A DNA stretch of 64,000 bases, from assembly GCA_044222195.1 (NCBI GenBank), contig JBGANS010000021.1:11358-75357 (forward strand), written 5' to 3'. Of this stretch, positions 33,355 to 40,778 are shown one piece after another. The notes under the pieces are model-generated. The model made no database searches, was not told where the DNA came from, and saw only the letters and a program-made list of their open reading frames with translations. How positions within the stretch are numbered: position 1 is the stretch's first letter; each line of letters starts with the position of its first letter. The stretch comes from JAHBXE01 sp044222195 (GTDB taxonomy: Bacteria > Planctomycetota > Phycisphaerae > Phycisphaerales > UBA1924). Position numbers and translations under genes: made by a program.

Positions 33355-35030
33355 CCCGCTCGCCCGACAACTCGGGCGGGCCACGCGTCCGGCCCTCGGG
33401 AAAGCACCTGCGCCGCGGCGCGGGCGGTATCGCCGCTGTCATCATGCTGGTCTTCGCCCAGTTCTTCATCGTCGGCGCGGTGGTGACCGGCGCCCGCGAC
33501 CTCGACATCACGCCCATGCGCCTCGACACCGCCCGGGCGTTCTACGCCGCCGAGGCCGGCATGAACATGTCCGTCCGCGAGACTATGTCCGGAACCGATG
33601 AGGACGGCGGCGTCGGCACCATCTCCAACGACAGCAACGCCAACAACGACCCTCAACTCGTCACCGCCCGCTTCTGCGTCACATCCACCGTCACCGCCGG
33701 CGTCGCGTCCGTGTCCGCCGCCGGCCGCTCCGGCAACGCCAAGCGAAAGGCCGACGCGACGCTCAACGGCATCAAGAGCTTCAGCACCCAGACCATCATG
33801 ACCGGCTTTGGCCGGCTCGCGTCCAACCAGCCCCGCTACCGCACGTGGGACGGGACCTCGTGGTCCGCCAGCCAGGCGCTCTCGAGCACCAACTTTGAGC
33901 CCAAGTGGGTGCGGATGAAGATCTGCCCGTCTCGAAACGAGACGTGCATGCTCACGGAGAACATCAACAAGGAAGTGCACGCCCGGTTCTACAACGGCAC
34001 AACGTGGGGCTCGCTGTTCCTGCTCAGCAGCGACACCGGCGGCAACAACGACCGCCCCGAAGATCTCGCGTACGAGCAGGAGTCCGGCGACGCTCTTTGC
34101 ATCTACTGGAAGGGAACCGCCGCCAAGTTCGGTTACCGCATCTACAACGGCACCACGTTCGCCTCCGAGCAGCTTCTCTCCTCCCCCTTCACTACCGAGG
34201 CCGACTTCGTCACGCTCTATCCCCGCTCCGACACCGACGACATCGTCCTGCTCACCGCCGACGGAATAGCGGGCGGCAAGCTCGCCGCGGCGTTCTGGAA
34301 CGGCTCCTCGTTCGGCGCCTGGACCACGCTCGTCGCCTCGCTCGAGAGCAACAACATGGAGTGCTACTCCATGTCGTTCGAGTCACAGACCGGCAAGGGC
34401 GTCGCCGTGTACATCGAGACCGGCCAGGCCACGCCCCGCTACCGCACGCTGACCGGCTCGACCTGGTCCTCCCAGGGCAGCCTCCCGACCATCGGGGGCG
34501 TCGGCCAGTGGGTCCGGACCGCCGCCGATCCCACCTCAAACAAGATCCTCTTTGTCGCCCTTGACGACACCAACGACATCAACGCCAACGTCTGGAGCGG
34601 CTCCGCCTGGGGCACGAACGTCGAGCTGGAAACCAACTGCGCCGCCAACGACCGCCGGCAGTTCGACGTCCTCTTTGAACGCAGCACCGGCAAGGCCCTG
34701 CTCGTGTACGTCGAAAACGGCGCAAACGCCTTCCGATACCGCACGTGGAACGGGTCCTCATGGTCGGCCGAACTGACCGGCCCATCCCTGGGTGCACAGC
34801 CTCAAATCATTCACCTGGCCCGCGGCATCGGGGACCGAGAAATCGTCGTCGCGTGCTCTGACGGGCTCACCAAGCTGCAGCTCGTCCGGTGGGATGGAAC
34901 CTCGATGAGCTCGTCCACAGTCGCGGAGACCACGCTCAGCGGGCAGTTGCAGTACTACTCCTTCGCGCTCCCCGAACCGACCGTCCAGCCCCAGCCGCGC
35001 GTCCAGACGTGGGCCGAGGTCACGCCATAG
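33351..35030 (+). CDS. PilX-like minor pilin fused to propeller-like repeats
   Basis: 559 residues. The N-terminal 150 residues resemble PilX: basic stretch, helix GIAAVIMLVFAQFFIVGAVV, then the FYAAEAGMNM sequence common in PilX proteins. There is no FTLIE motif. Residues 180-550 contain about eight repeats of 45-60 residues, each with a core such as RYRTWDGTSWS, RFYNGTTWGS, YRIYNGTTFAS or RTWNGSSWSAE, consistent with a beta-propeller. In classical pili PilX works with the propeller adhesin PilY1; here both seem joined in one chain. Start is the ATG of an ATGA overlap with the GspJ-like gene. Likely tip adhesin or surface-exposed pilus component. Confidence 0.8.
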   Translation: MTRSPDNSGGPRVRPSGKHLRRGAGGIAAVIMLVFAQFFIVGAVVTGARDLDITPMRLDTARAFYAAEAGMNMSVRETMSGTDEDGGVGTISNDSNANNDPQLVTARFCVTSTVTAGVASVSAAGRSGNAKRKADATLNGIKSFSTQTIMTGFGRLASNQPRYRTWDGTSWSASQALSSTNFEPKWVRMKICPSRNETCMLTENINKEVHARFYNGTTWGSLFLLSSDTGGNNDRPEDLAYEQESGDALCIYWKGTAAKFGYRIYNGTTFASEQLLSSPFTTEADFVTLYPRSDTDDIVLLTADGIAGGKLAAAFWNGSSFGAWTTLVASLESNNMECYSMSFESQTGKGVAVYIETGQATPRYRTLTGSTWSSQGSLPTIGGVGQWVRTAADPTSNKILFVALDDTNDINANVWSGSAWGTNVELETNCAANDRRQFDVLFERSTGKALLVYVENGANAFRYRTWNGSSWSAELTGPSLGAQPQIIHLARGIGDREIVVACSDGLTKLQLVRWDGTSMSSSTVAETTLSGQLQYYSFALPEPTVQPQPRVQTWAEVTP

Positions 35031-35056
35031 TTCCCACGCCACCCAAGGGGCCAACC

Positions 35057-35473
35057 ATGCGGACTCTCTTCTCAGCACACCACCACACCTCTCCACCGCG
35101 CCGGTCCCGTCGCGCCGCCGCCGGAATCGCGTCCGTCATCATGCTCGTGTTCATCCAGCTCGCCATTGTCGGCTCCGTCATCCTCGGCGCACGCGACCAG
35201 GACACGACCGTGCAGCGCCTCGACACGCTCCGCTCGTTCTACGCGGCCGAGGGCGGCATGAACATGGCGATCCGCGAAATGCTCAACAACGTCGATGAAG
35301 ACGGCGATGCCGTCATCGGGACCATTTCCAACGACAGCAACACCGCCAACGACCCCAACATCGACACCGCCCGCTTCTACGTCGTCAAGGCCGTCGCCGG
35401 AGGAACTTCGACCCTCACCAGCCGCGGCCGGGCCGGCGCCGCCCGCCGCCAGCTCACCGCCGCGATCGAATAG
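35057..35473 (+). CDS. Short PilX-like minor pilin
   Basis: 138 residues, close to the N-terminal part of the preceding protein: GIASVIMLVFIQLAIVGSVI, RLDTLRSFYAAEGGMNMAIR and TISNDSNTANDP match it nearly residue for residue. It ends where the other protein begins its repeats. The two arose by duplication, and this copy may be a shaft or adaptor version without adhesin. AAGGGG precedes the ATG at 35057. Confidence 0.82.
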   Translation: MRTLFSAHHHTSPPRRSRRAAAGIASVIMLVFIQLAIVGSVILGARDQDTTVQRLDTLRSFYAAEGGMNMAIREMLNNVDEDGDAVIGTISNDSNTANDPNIDTARFYVVKAVAGGTSTLTSRGRAGAARRQLTAAIE

Positions 35474-35622
35474 CGACGTTATCGGGCCCCCATGCGGAAA
35501 CCCTACCCGCACGGAGGTTTCCTTCGCGCGGCACCCAAGATGGCCGCCCCCACCGCCGATAGTGCCAATACACCCAGGGGCGCATCGCGCGGCCCTCTTC
35601 GTTCCGTCAGGGGAAGTCCGAC

Positions 35623-37353
35623 GTGGCCAGACGACGCGCCGTGCTCGACATTTCCGCAAGCCGACTCGAACTCGCCGTGTTCAACGGTGGAGATGCGCCC
35701 GCCGTGCACGCGCAGCGCATCTGCATCGGCGACATCGGCGAGAACTGGCCCGCCTGCCTCGAGGCCGTGACTCCGCAGCTCGCGGCAATGGTCCGCACAG
35801 CCGGCGCCATGGGGCTCGAGACCACCGTCATCTACCAGGCCCCCTCGTCCGCGGTTCTCGTCACGCCGGTCCACGCCGGCGCAGGCCGGACCGAGGCCCA
35901 ACAAGCCGCCAGCCTCGCTCTCGCCGACGCCGCCAACCGGGCCCTCGCTGATGGTCCCCATGATCTCGAACGGATCTGGCACGATCCCGAACCGACGGGT
36001 GACAAGCCCGAGGTCCCCAACCGCCAGTCCCACTTCCTGGGTATCGCCGACACCGAAGACTCCGCCGCCGCGCTCGCCAAGTTCATCCGCGCCGCCGGCC
36101 TCTCCCCCGTCGCGTTGATCCCCGCTGAAGCTATCGGCCTGGTGGCCGCCGCCGACGCCGCCGTCGAACGCTCCAAGAGCTCCAAGGGCACCGCGATCGC
36201 GCTGCACGTCGGTGAACACATCTCGACGCTCGCCGCCGCTACTTCTGGCCGTCTCCGCCTCGTCCGTCGTATCGGCACCGGCACGGAAATGCTCGTCGAT
36301 GCGCTCGCCCGCGAAATCAAGCCCGCCGCCCCGGACGCCCCGCCGGTGACCCTCGATCGCACCCAGGCCGCCGCGGCCCTGTTCCGCAACGGAATTCCGG
36401 TCCGTGGCAAGCCCTTCGACGAATCCATCGGAGTCAACGCCGACGCGGTGCTGCCGCTGATCCAGCCGGTCCTTCAGCGGTGCATCGTGGAGATCAAGCA
36501 GTCGCTCCGTTTCGGCCTGGATGAGAAGGAGCGCGGCGGAGCCGTCATCATCGGCCTCGGTACCGGCACCCGCATCGGCCGCCTTGTCCAGGTCATCGCT
36601 GAGCAGTGCGGCCTCGGCGCCGAAACCCCGGCTCTCGGCGAGCCCGCCTCGGGGCCGCCCTCGAGCACCGCCGGCGGATTGATCCACTCGTGGACTCACG
36701 GCCGCTCGCTCTCCGTCGGCCTCGTGCCCGCGTTCCTCGGACGCGAACAGACCGTTCGTCGCGTCCGGCGTGGGATGCTCGTCGGCTTCGGCGCCGCCGC
36801 GGCGTTCGTGGTCTACAGCGCCGTCACCGTTCGGATGGACCTCGCCGCGCAGCTCAAGCGGGTCGACACCGCCCGCGTGAGCCTCGAAGCGGCCAAGCCC
36901 ATGACGGATCTCAACGCGAAGATGATGGCGGCCCAGTTCGCCGTCGCCGGAGCGAAGCAGCGGATCTCGTCGCGCATGGCCGCGGCCACGTCCTGGGACG
37001 GCGCGATGTTCGCCCTCTCGCAGTGCACGCCGTCGACGGTCAAGATCAACGAGTGCCAGATGCTCCTCGACCATGGCAAGCCCGTGTGCCGGATCGTCGG
37101 CCAGACGCCCATGCCCAGTTCCGGCGACGCCAACGGCGTCCTTCGCAGCTTCCTCGATGCGCTCGGCGGAGTGCCGCTGGTGAAGTCCACGCGCCTCGGC
37201 GCGACGCAGCGGATCGACACCGATCGAGGTTCGATCCAGAGCTTCGAGATGACCATCTCGCTCCACGAGATTCCGTCCACCGGCGCGGAAGCCCCGGCCC
37301 CTCTGGCCAACGTCACCGGTGCCGCCTCCGGCGGCGCGGGAGGGACGCCATGA
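35623..37353 (+). CDS. PilM-PilN (GspL) like assembly platform protein
   Basis: 576 residues from a GTG. Residues 1-370 are an actin/PilM-like domain (VLDISASRLELAVF, LHVGEHISTLAAATSGRLRLVRRI, and IIGLGTGTRIGRLVQVIAEQ as the second phosphate-like loop). A membrane helix near 390-405 (MLVGFGAAAAFVVYSAVTV) is followed by a coiled coil and a PilN-like ferredoxin-fold domain. Thus the PilM and PilN functions, or the two halves of GspL, are on one chain. It would link the cytoplasmic ATPase ring to the periplasmic alignment complex. Overlaps the next gene by ATGA. Confidence 0.82.
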   Translation: MARRRAVLDISASRLELAVFNGGDAPAVHAQRICIGDIGENWPACLEAVTPQLAAMVRTAGAMGLETTVIYQAPSSAVLVTPVHAGAGRTEAQQAASLALADAANRALADGPHDLERIWHDPEPTGDKPEVPNRQSHFLGIADTEDSAAALAKFIRAAGLSPVALIPAEAIGLVAAADAAVERSKSSKGTAIALHVGEHISTLAAATSGRLRLVRRIGTGTEMLVDALAREIKPAAPDAPPVTLDRTQAAAALFRNGIPVRGKPFDESIGVNADAVLPLIQPVLQRCIVEIKQSLRFGLDEKERGGAVIIGLGTGTRIGRLVQVIAEQCGLGAETPALGEPASGPPSSTAGGLIHSWTHGRSLSVGLVPAFLGREQTVRRVRRGMLVGFGAAAAFVVYSAVTVRMDLAAQLKRVDTARVSLEAAKPMTDLNAKMMAAQFAVAGAKQRISSRMAAATSWDGAMFALSQCTPSTVKINECQMLLDHGKPVCRIVGQTPMPSSGDANGVLRSFLDALGGVPLVKSTRLGATQRIDTDRGSIQSFEMTISLHEIPSTGAEAPAPLANVTGAASGGAGGTP

Positions 37354-37991
37354 AGCTCAAGAAAAGCGGTAAGGACGACCTCCGCACAGTCGTATCCCAG
37401 GGCGTCATCGGCCTGGCCGTGTGCGTGGGCGGATACATGATGGCCGCCGATCCGCCCGCCGCGAAGCTCGCCGCCGCCCGCGCCGAGGAAAGCTCGCTGC
37501 GCGCCCAGGCCCGCGACGCGGAGGCCCTGCGCGACATCGTCCCGCAGATCACCGCCGCCTCAGCCCGCTCCAAGGCCGAGGCCGAACGCATCCACCAGAC
37601 CGGCCGCCTCGCCCGGCACGAGCAGGACCTCTACGCCGCGCTCACCTCCGTCGCCAACGAGTGCCGCGTCCGCATCGACCAGATGTCCCCCATGCGGCTC
37701 TCCACCGGCGCCAAGGCCGGACAACCCGGGACGCCCGGGTCGGACGCCGCTGAAACCGGCCTCAACGCCGCCGTCGGGTACAGCATCGACGCCGCGGCGA
37801 GCTACTCCGACCTCACGCTCTTCCTCCGGAAGATCCGCACCGAGTTCGGATACTCGATCGTCAAGTCCGTGCGGCTCACGCCCTCGTCCGACCCACGCAC
37901 CAAGCTCGTGCAGGCGTACATCGAGACCGAGCACTACTCGTTCGATGCCACACCCGTTGAAGTCGCCGACGCCGCAGGAGATGCGCGATGA
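37350..37991 (+). CDS. PilO/GspM-like alignment protein
   Basis: 213 residues: short cytoplasmic basic end, one membrane helix (VVSQGVIGLAVCVGGYMMA), a coiled coil (residues 35-100, rich in Ala, Glu, Arg) and a C-terminal alpha/beta domain (SYSDLTLFLRKIRTEFGYSI). This is the PilO/GspM layout; the family is low in sequence identity, so the call leans on position between PilM/N- and PilP-like genes. ATGA overlaps on both sides. Confidence 0.76.
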   Translation: MKLKKSGKDDLRTVVSQGVIGLAVCVGGYMMAADPPAAKLAAARAEESSLRAQARDAEALRDIVPQITAASARSKAEAERIHQTGRLARHEQDLYAALTSVANECRVRIDQMSPMRLSTGAKAGQPGTPGSDAAETGLNAAVGYSIDAAASYSDLTLFLRKIRTEFGYSIVKSVRLTPSSDPRTKLVQAYIETEHYSFDATPVEVADAAGDAR

Positions 37992-38497
37992 CATCCTCTC
38001 GCCAGAAACTCCTCGCGATGGAACTCTCGGCGATGGCCGCTCCCGTCATCCTCGTGCTCATCGGACGCACGCTCCTGGCCGGTCCGCCGCCCATCGCGAT
38101 CGTGGTGCAGGTCAAGGGCCCGGCCCTCGCCGCCGCGCCCGCCGCATCGGCCAAGCCACTCACCCCCGAGCAGCTCAAGGCCGCGGAATGGGTCAGGGCG
38201 ATGCCTGAAAAACTTGAACTCGCGACGCCGCTGAACCACCCGACCGAGGTGGTCAAGCCGGTGCAGGTCACCGTTGAGTCGCCCAAGGTCGCGCCCAGCG
38301 ACCCGACCGCCGGCCTCAAGCTTTCATCGATCATGGGTCGTGGAACCGACCAGATCGCCTCGATCTCCGGCAAGATTCACCGCATCGGCGATGAAGTCCG
38401 GCCCGGCCTGAAACTGACCGCGATCGACGCCGCCACCTCTACGATCACCCTCACCGACGCGGCCGGCAAGTCCTACCAGCTCAAGCGCGGCCGCTAG
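37988..38497 (+). CDS. PilP/GspC-like protein
   Basis: 169 residues: one N-terminal membrane helix (MAAPVILVLIGRTLLAG), a Pro/Ala-rich linker, and a small C-terminal beta domain (about 105-169: KLSSIMGRGTDQIASISGKI, GDEVRPGLKLTAIDAATSTI, LKRGR). This matches PilP or the GspC homology region, which contacts the secretin. No secretin gene is in the window. It is the last gene of the operon and ends only 23 bp from the converging thyX. Confidence 0.78.
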   Translation: MTSSRQKLLAMELSAMAAPVILVLIGRTLLAGPPPIAIVVQVKGPALAAAPAASAKPLTPEQLKAAEWVRAMPEKLELATPLNHPTEVVKPVQVTVESPKVAPSDPTAGLKLSSIMGRGTDQIASISGKIHRIGDEVRPGLKLTAIDAATSTITLTDAAGKSYQLKRGR

Positions 38498-38520
38498 GTC
38501 GCACGCCGATCGAGGATCGC

Positions 38521-39522
38521 TTACAACCCCAGCGATGCCCGCTTGGAGTCCCACTCGGCCTTCTCGCGTGAGTTGTCGCTCGTCAGCGAGCCGTCTCCGC
38601 CGGTCCGCATCGAACGCATCGCTTCGACTTCGAGCCGTGTCAGCCGGACGGATTCGAGCTCGTAGTCCCGCCACGCTTCCATCGTCACCGGCACGATCGG
38701 CTCGAGCAGGGCGTACATCGCATCCGCGTAGTCGCGGATTTCCTTCTGAGCGTGCGCATCCATCCGCAACGACAGGAAACGCAGAATGTTGTGCAGGTCG
38801 CACTTCCAGTACCACTGCGTATAGACCGACACCGGCAGCCCGATTCGCGCCAACTCCCGGCTCACCCCGGCCTCCGTCAGCTTCGTGTACTTGGTGTACA
38901 GCGCCTCGGCCTCTTCCAGATACTTCACAAACTCCTCGGCCGTCCTCGCCCCTGACTCGGCCGCCGCGTCACCGCGTCGCGGTGTCACTCCGTCACCGAC
39001 CGACACAAAAGTCTCTTCGCCCCCCTGCCTGTTCCCCTTGCTCTGCTTCCTCACCTGTTCCACGCTCGGCTTGTAGAACTGGTCCGGCACGATCGAGTAC
39101 CGCCCGGAGTACTCGTTCACATTCGCCGTCCGGTGCCTGATCCACTGCCGCGCGATGAAGATCGGCATCGCGATGTGGAACTTGAACTCCACCATCTCAA
39201 ACGGGGTCGTGTGCCGGTGCCGCAGCAGGTACCGGATCAGGCCCCGGTCCTCGTTCACCTTCTTCGTCCCCTGCCCGTAGCTCACCCGCGCGGCCTGGAC
39301 AATCGCAAAGTCCGCCGTTTGCCCCTGAGGGCACAGCCGCGGCATCGCGTCAATCAGCGCGACAAATCCGTGGTCATGGATGCGAACCTCGTGGCGCGAA
39401 GACCCCCCCATGACGTCGAAGAACGCCGATTCCGACGGCGTGCGGCCGACCTTGATCGCCGGCTCACGCTTGGCCGCGCCCTGCATCGCGGCGGGAACAG
39501 AGGTGACTTCCGTGTCTGGCAT
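38521..39522 (-). CDS. thyX: FAD-dependent thymidylate synthase ThyX
   Basis: Makes dTMP from dUMP with FAD, NADPH and methylene-tetrahydrofolate, replacing ThyA. 333 residues, longer than usual. The ThyX signature RHR is R129-H130-R131 in ARQWIRHRTANVNEYSGRYS. Further family parts are TTPFEMVEFKFHI and RFLSLRMDAHAQKEIRDYA. A segment at about 171-193 (FVSVGDGVTPRRGDAAAESG) is a repeat-derived insertion, nearly the same peptide as in tyrS. The N-terminal 60 residues also exceed the family norm. The start MPDTEVTS at 39522 is preferred over 39612, whose extra part is of spacer type; no strong ribosome binding site is seen. Confidence 0.95.
   Translation of the reverse strand: MPDTEVTSVPAAMQGAAKREPAIKVGRTPSESAFFDVMGGSSRHEVRIHDHGFVALIDAMPRLCPQGQTADFAIVQAARVSYGQGTKKVNEDRGLIRYLLRHRHTTPFEMVEFKFHIAMPIFIARQWIRHRTANVNEYSGRYSIVPDQFYKPSVEQVRKQSKGNRQGGEETFVSVGDGVTPRRGDAAAESGARTAEEFVKYLEEAEALYTKYTKLTEAGVSRELARIGLPVSVYTQWYWKCDLHNILRFLSLRMDAHAQKEIRDYADAMYALLEPIVPVTMEAWRDYELESVRLTRLEVEAMRSMRTGGDGSLTSDNSREKAEWDSKRASLGL
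38963..39000. repeat. Dispersed CGTCACTC-type repeat, copy 3 (inside thyX)
   Basis: Same orientation and frame as the tyrS copy at 4214-4251, with about 80-85 percent identity by eye over 38 bp. Encodes DGVTPRRGDAA. Confidence 0.8.
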
Positions 39523-39626
39523 ACGAGCAGGATAGCCGGGAGTGAGCCAGGGCGTTCCCGCCGCGAAAAAGCCTTGTGGCTCGGAGTGATCACACGTACC
39601 ATGACATCTCAAGCAGGAGGCGCATC

Positions 39627-40565
39627 GTGAACCGACTCGCCCTCATCCCCGTGGTGAGTTGCGGCATAGGAGCCCTTGCTTCCGAGCCCGACTTTCTCGT
39701 CGCGATCCGGGACACCGGCGATGTCGTCCGGATCAACCTCTCGACGGGCGCGGGCGTCCAACTCGGCGGCAGCGGAATCCGGTGCGCCGGGGCCATCGGT
39801 TCGCGCGGCACCCAGTTCATGGGGAGTTCCTTTGACTATCTCTACACGGTCGGGGCCGCGGAGCCGTTCCAGGGTCATCGCCTGGTCGTAAACCGTTGGA
39901 ACGGATCCATCTGGCAGTCAACCCCGATCACGGGTGTACCCGCAGGGCATCATCTCGCGGGACTCGCGTCTGACTCGAACGGGTACTTCTGCATCTTTCA
40001 GCCCAAGGACCCGTTCGCGCCCGACTTGCTTGCCAAGCTGGACTACAACGGATCATCGTGGAGCATCGTGGGGTCCACCGGCCGCAGCGACCTGACCTGT
40101 ATCGCCGCCTCCAACGGAACGATGTACGCCCTCGGCGCCTCGAGCGGCGGCGCGCTGTATTCCATCAATCCCACGACCGGCGCCGCCACGTTGATCGGCG
40201 GAGGCAGCTTCGGTGGCGATGTTCAGGCCCTCACGGGCACTCCACAAGGGCAGCTGTTCTGCTGCGGCGCCAATCTCCGCTCCATCAATCCGATGACAGG
40301 ACAAACCACACTGATCGGCCCGATTGGTTCCTCCGGCATCTCGGCCCTCGCCTTTGTTCGAGGGAACATCTGCCGCATTGAATGCGACGGCAATCACCAC
40401 GGCATCACTGGCAACGACTTCCAGTGTTTCCTCGACCGCTTCGCCGCTGGCGATCCATGGGCCAACTGCGACGAAAGCACGGCCACTCCCCTGCTCACGG
40501 CCAATGACTTCCAGTGCATTCTCAACGAATACGCGATTGCCTTGGCGGGTCAGTGCTCATTTTGA
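39627..40565 (+). CDS. Exported propeller-like protein with duplicated C-terminal module
   Basis: 312 residues from the GTG at 39627 with AGGAGG 6-7 nt upstream. A short signal peptide (MNRLALIPVVSCGIGALAS) is followed by a domain with repeated INxxTGxxxxIG stretches (INLSTGAGVQLG, INPTTGAATLIG, INPMTGQTTLIG), as in small beta-propellers. The C-terminus has two copies of the Cys module, LTGNDFQCFLDRFAAGD-like and LTANDFQCILNEYA-like; the first begins HHGITGNDFQCF and the second ends in a degenerate tail AIALAGQCSF. Exported, probably surface-bound through the C-terminal module; activity unknown. Confidence 0.82.
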   Translation: MNRLALIPVVSCGIGALASEPDFLVAIRDTGDVVRINLSTGAGVQLGGSGIRCAGAIGSRGTQFMGSSFDYLYTVGAAEPFQGHRLVVNRWNGSIWQSTPITGVPAGHHLAGLASDSNGYFCIFQPKDPFAPDLLAKLDYNGSSWSIVGSTGRSDLTCIAASNGTMYALGASSGGALYSINPTTGAATLIGGGSFGGDVQALTGTPQGQLFCCGANLRSINPMTGQTTLIGPIGSSGISALAFVRGNICRIECDGNHHGITGNDFQCFLDRFAAGDPWANCDESTATPLLTANDFQCILNEYAIALAGQCSF

Positions 40566-40778
40566 AGCGATTGGCCTCAGGTGGCGACTGCAGGTGGCCG
40601 GAACGCAAGGCCGCACCCATCCCGGCCGCAAGCCGTTTCATTCGCGTGATCAACGAGTTCGCGGCGGGCAACACGTATCATCCCGGCTAAAACCAGGCAA
40701 AGTGCCGCGAAGGCACCTATTGTTACGACGACACCATTCCTAACCGCCGTCCTCGCCCGGCCTGCCCCGAAGCCCAGC

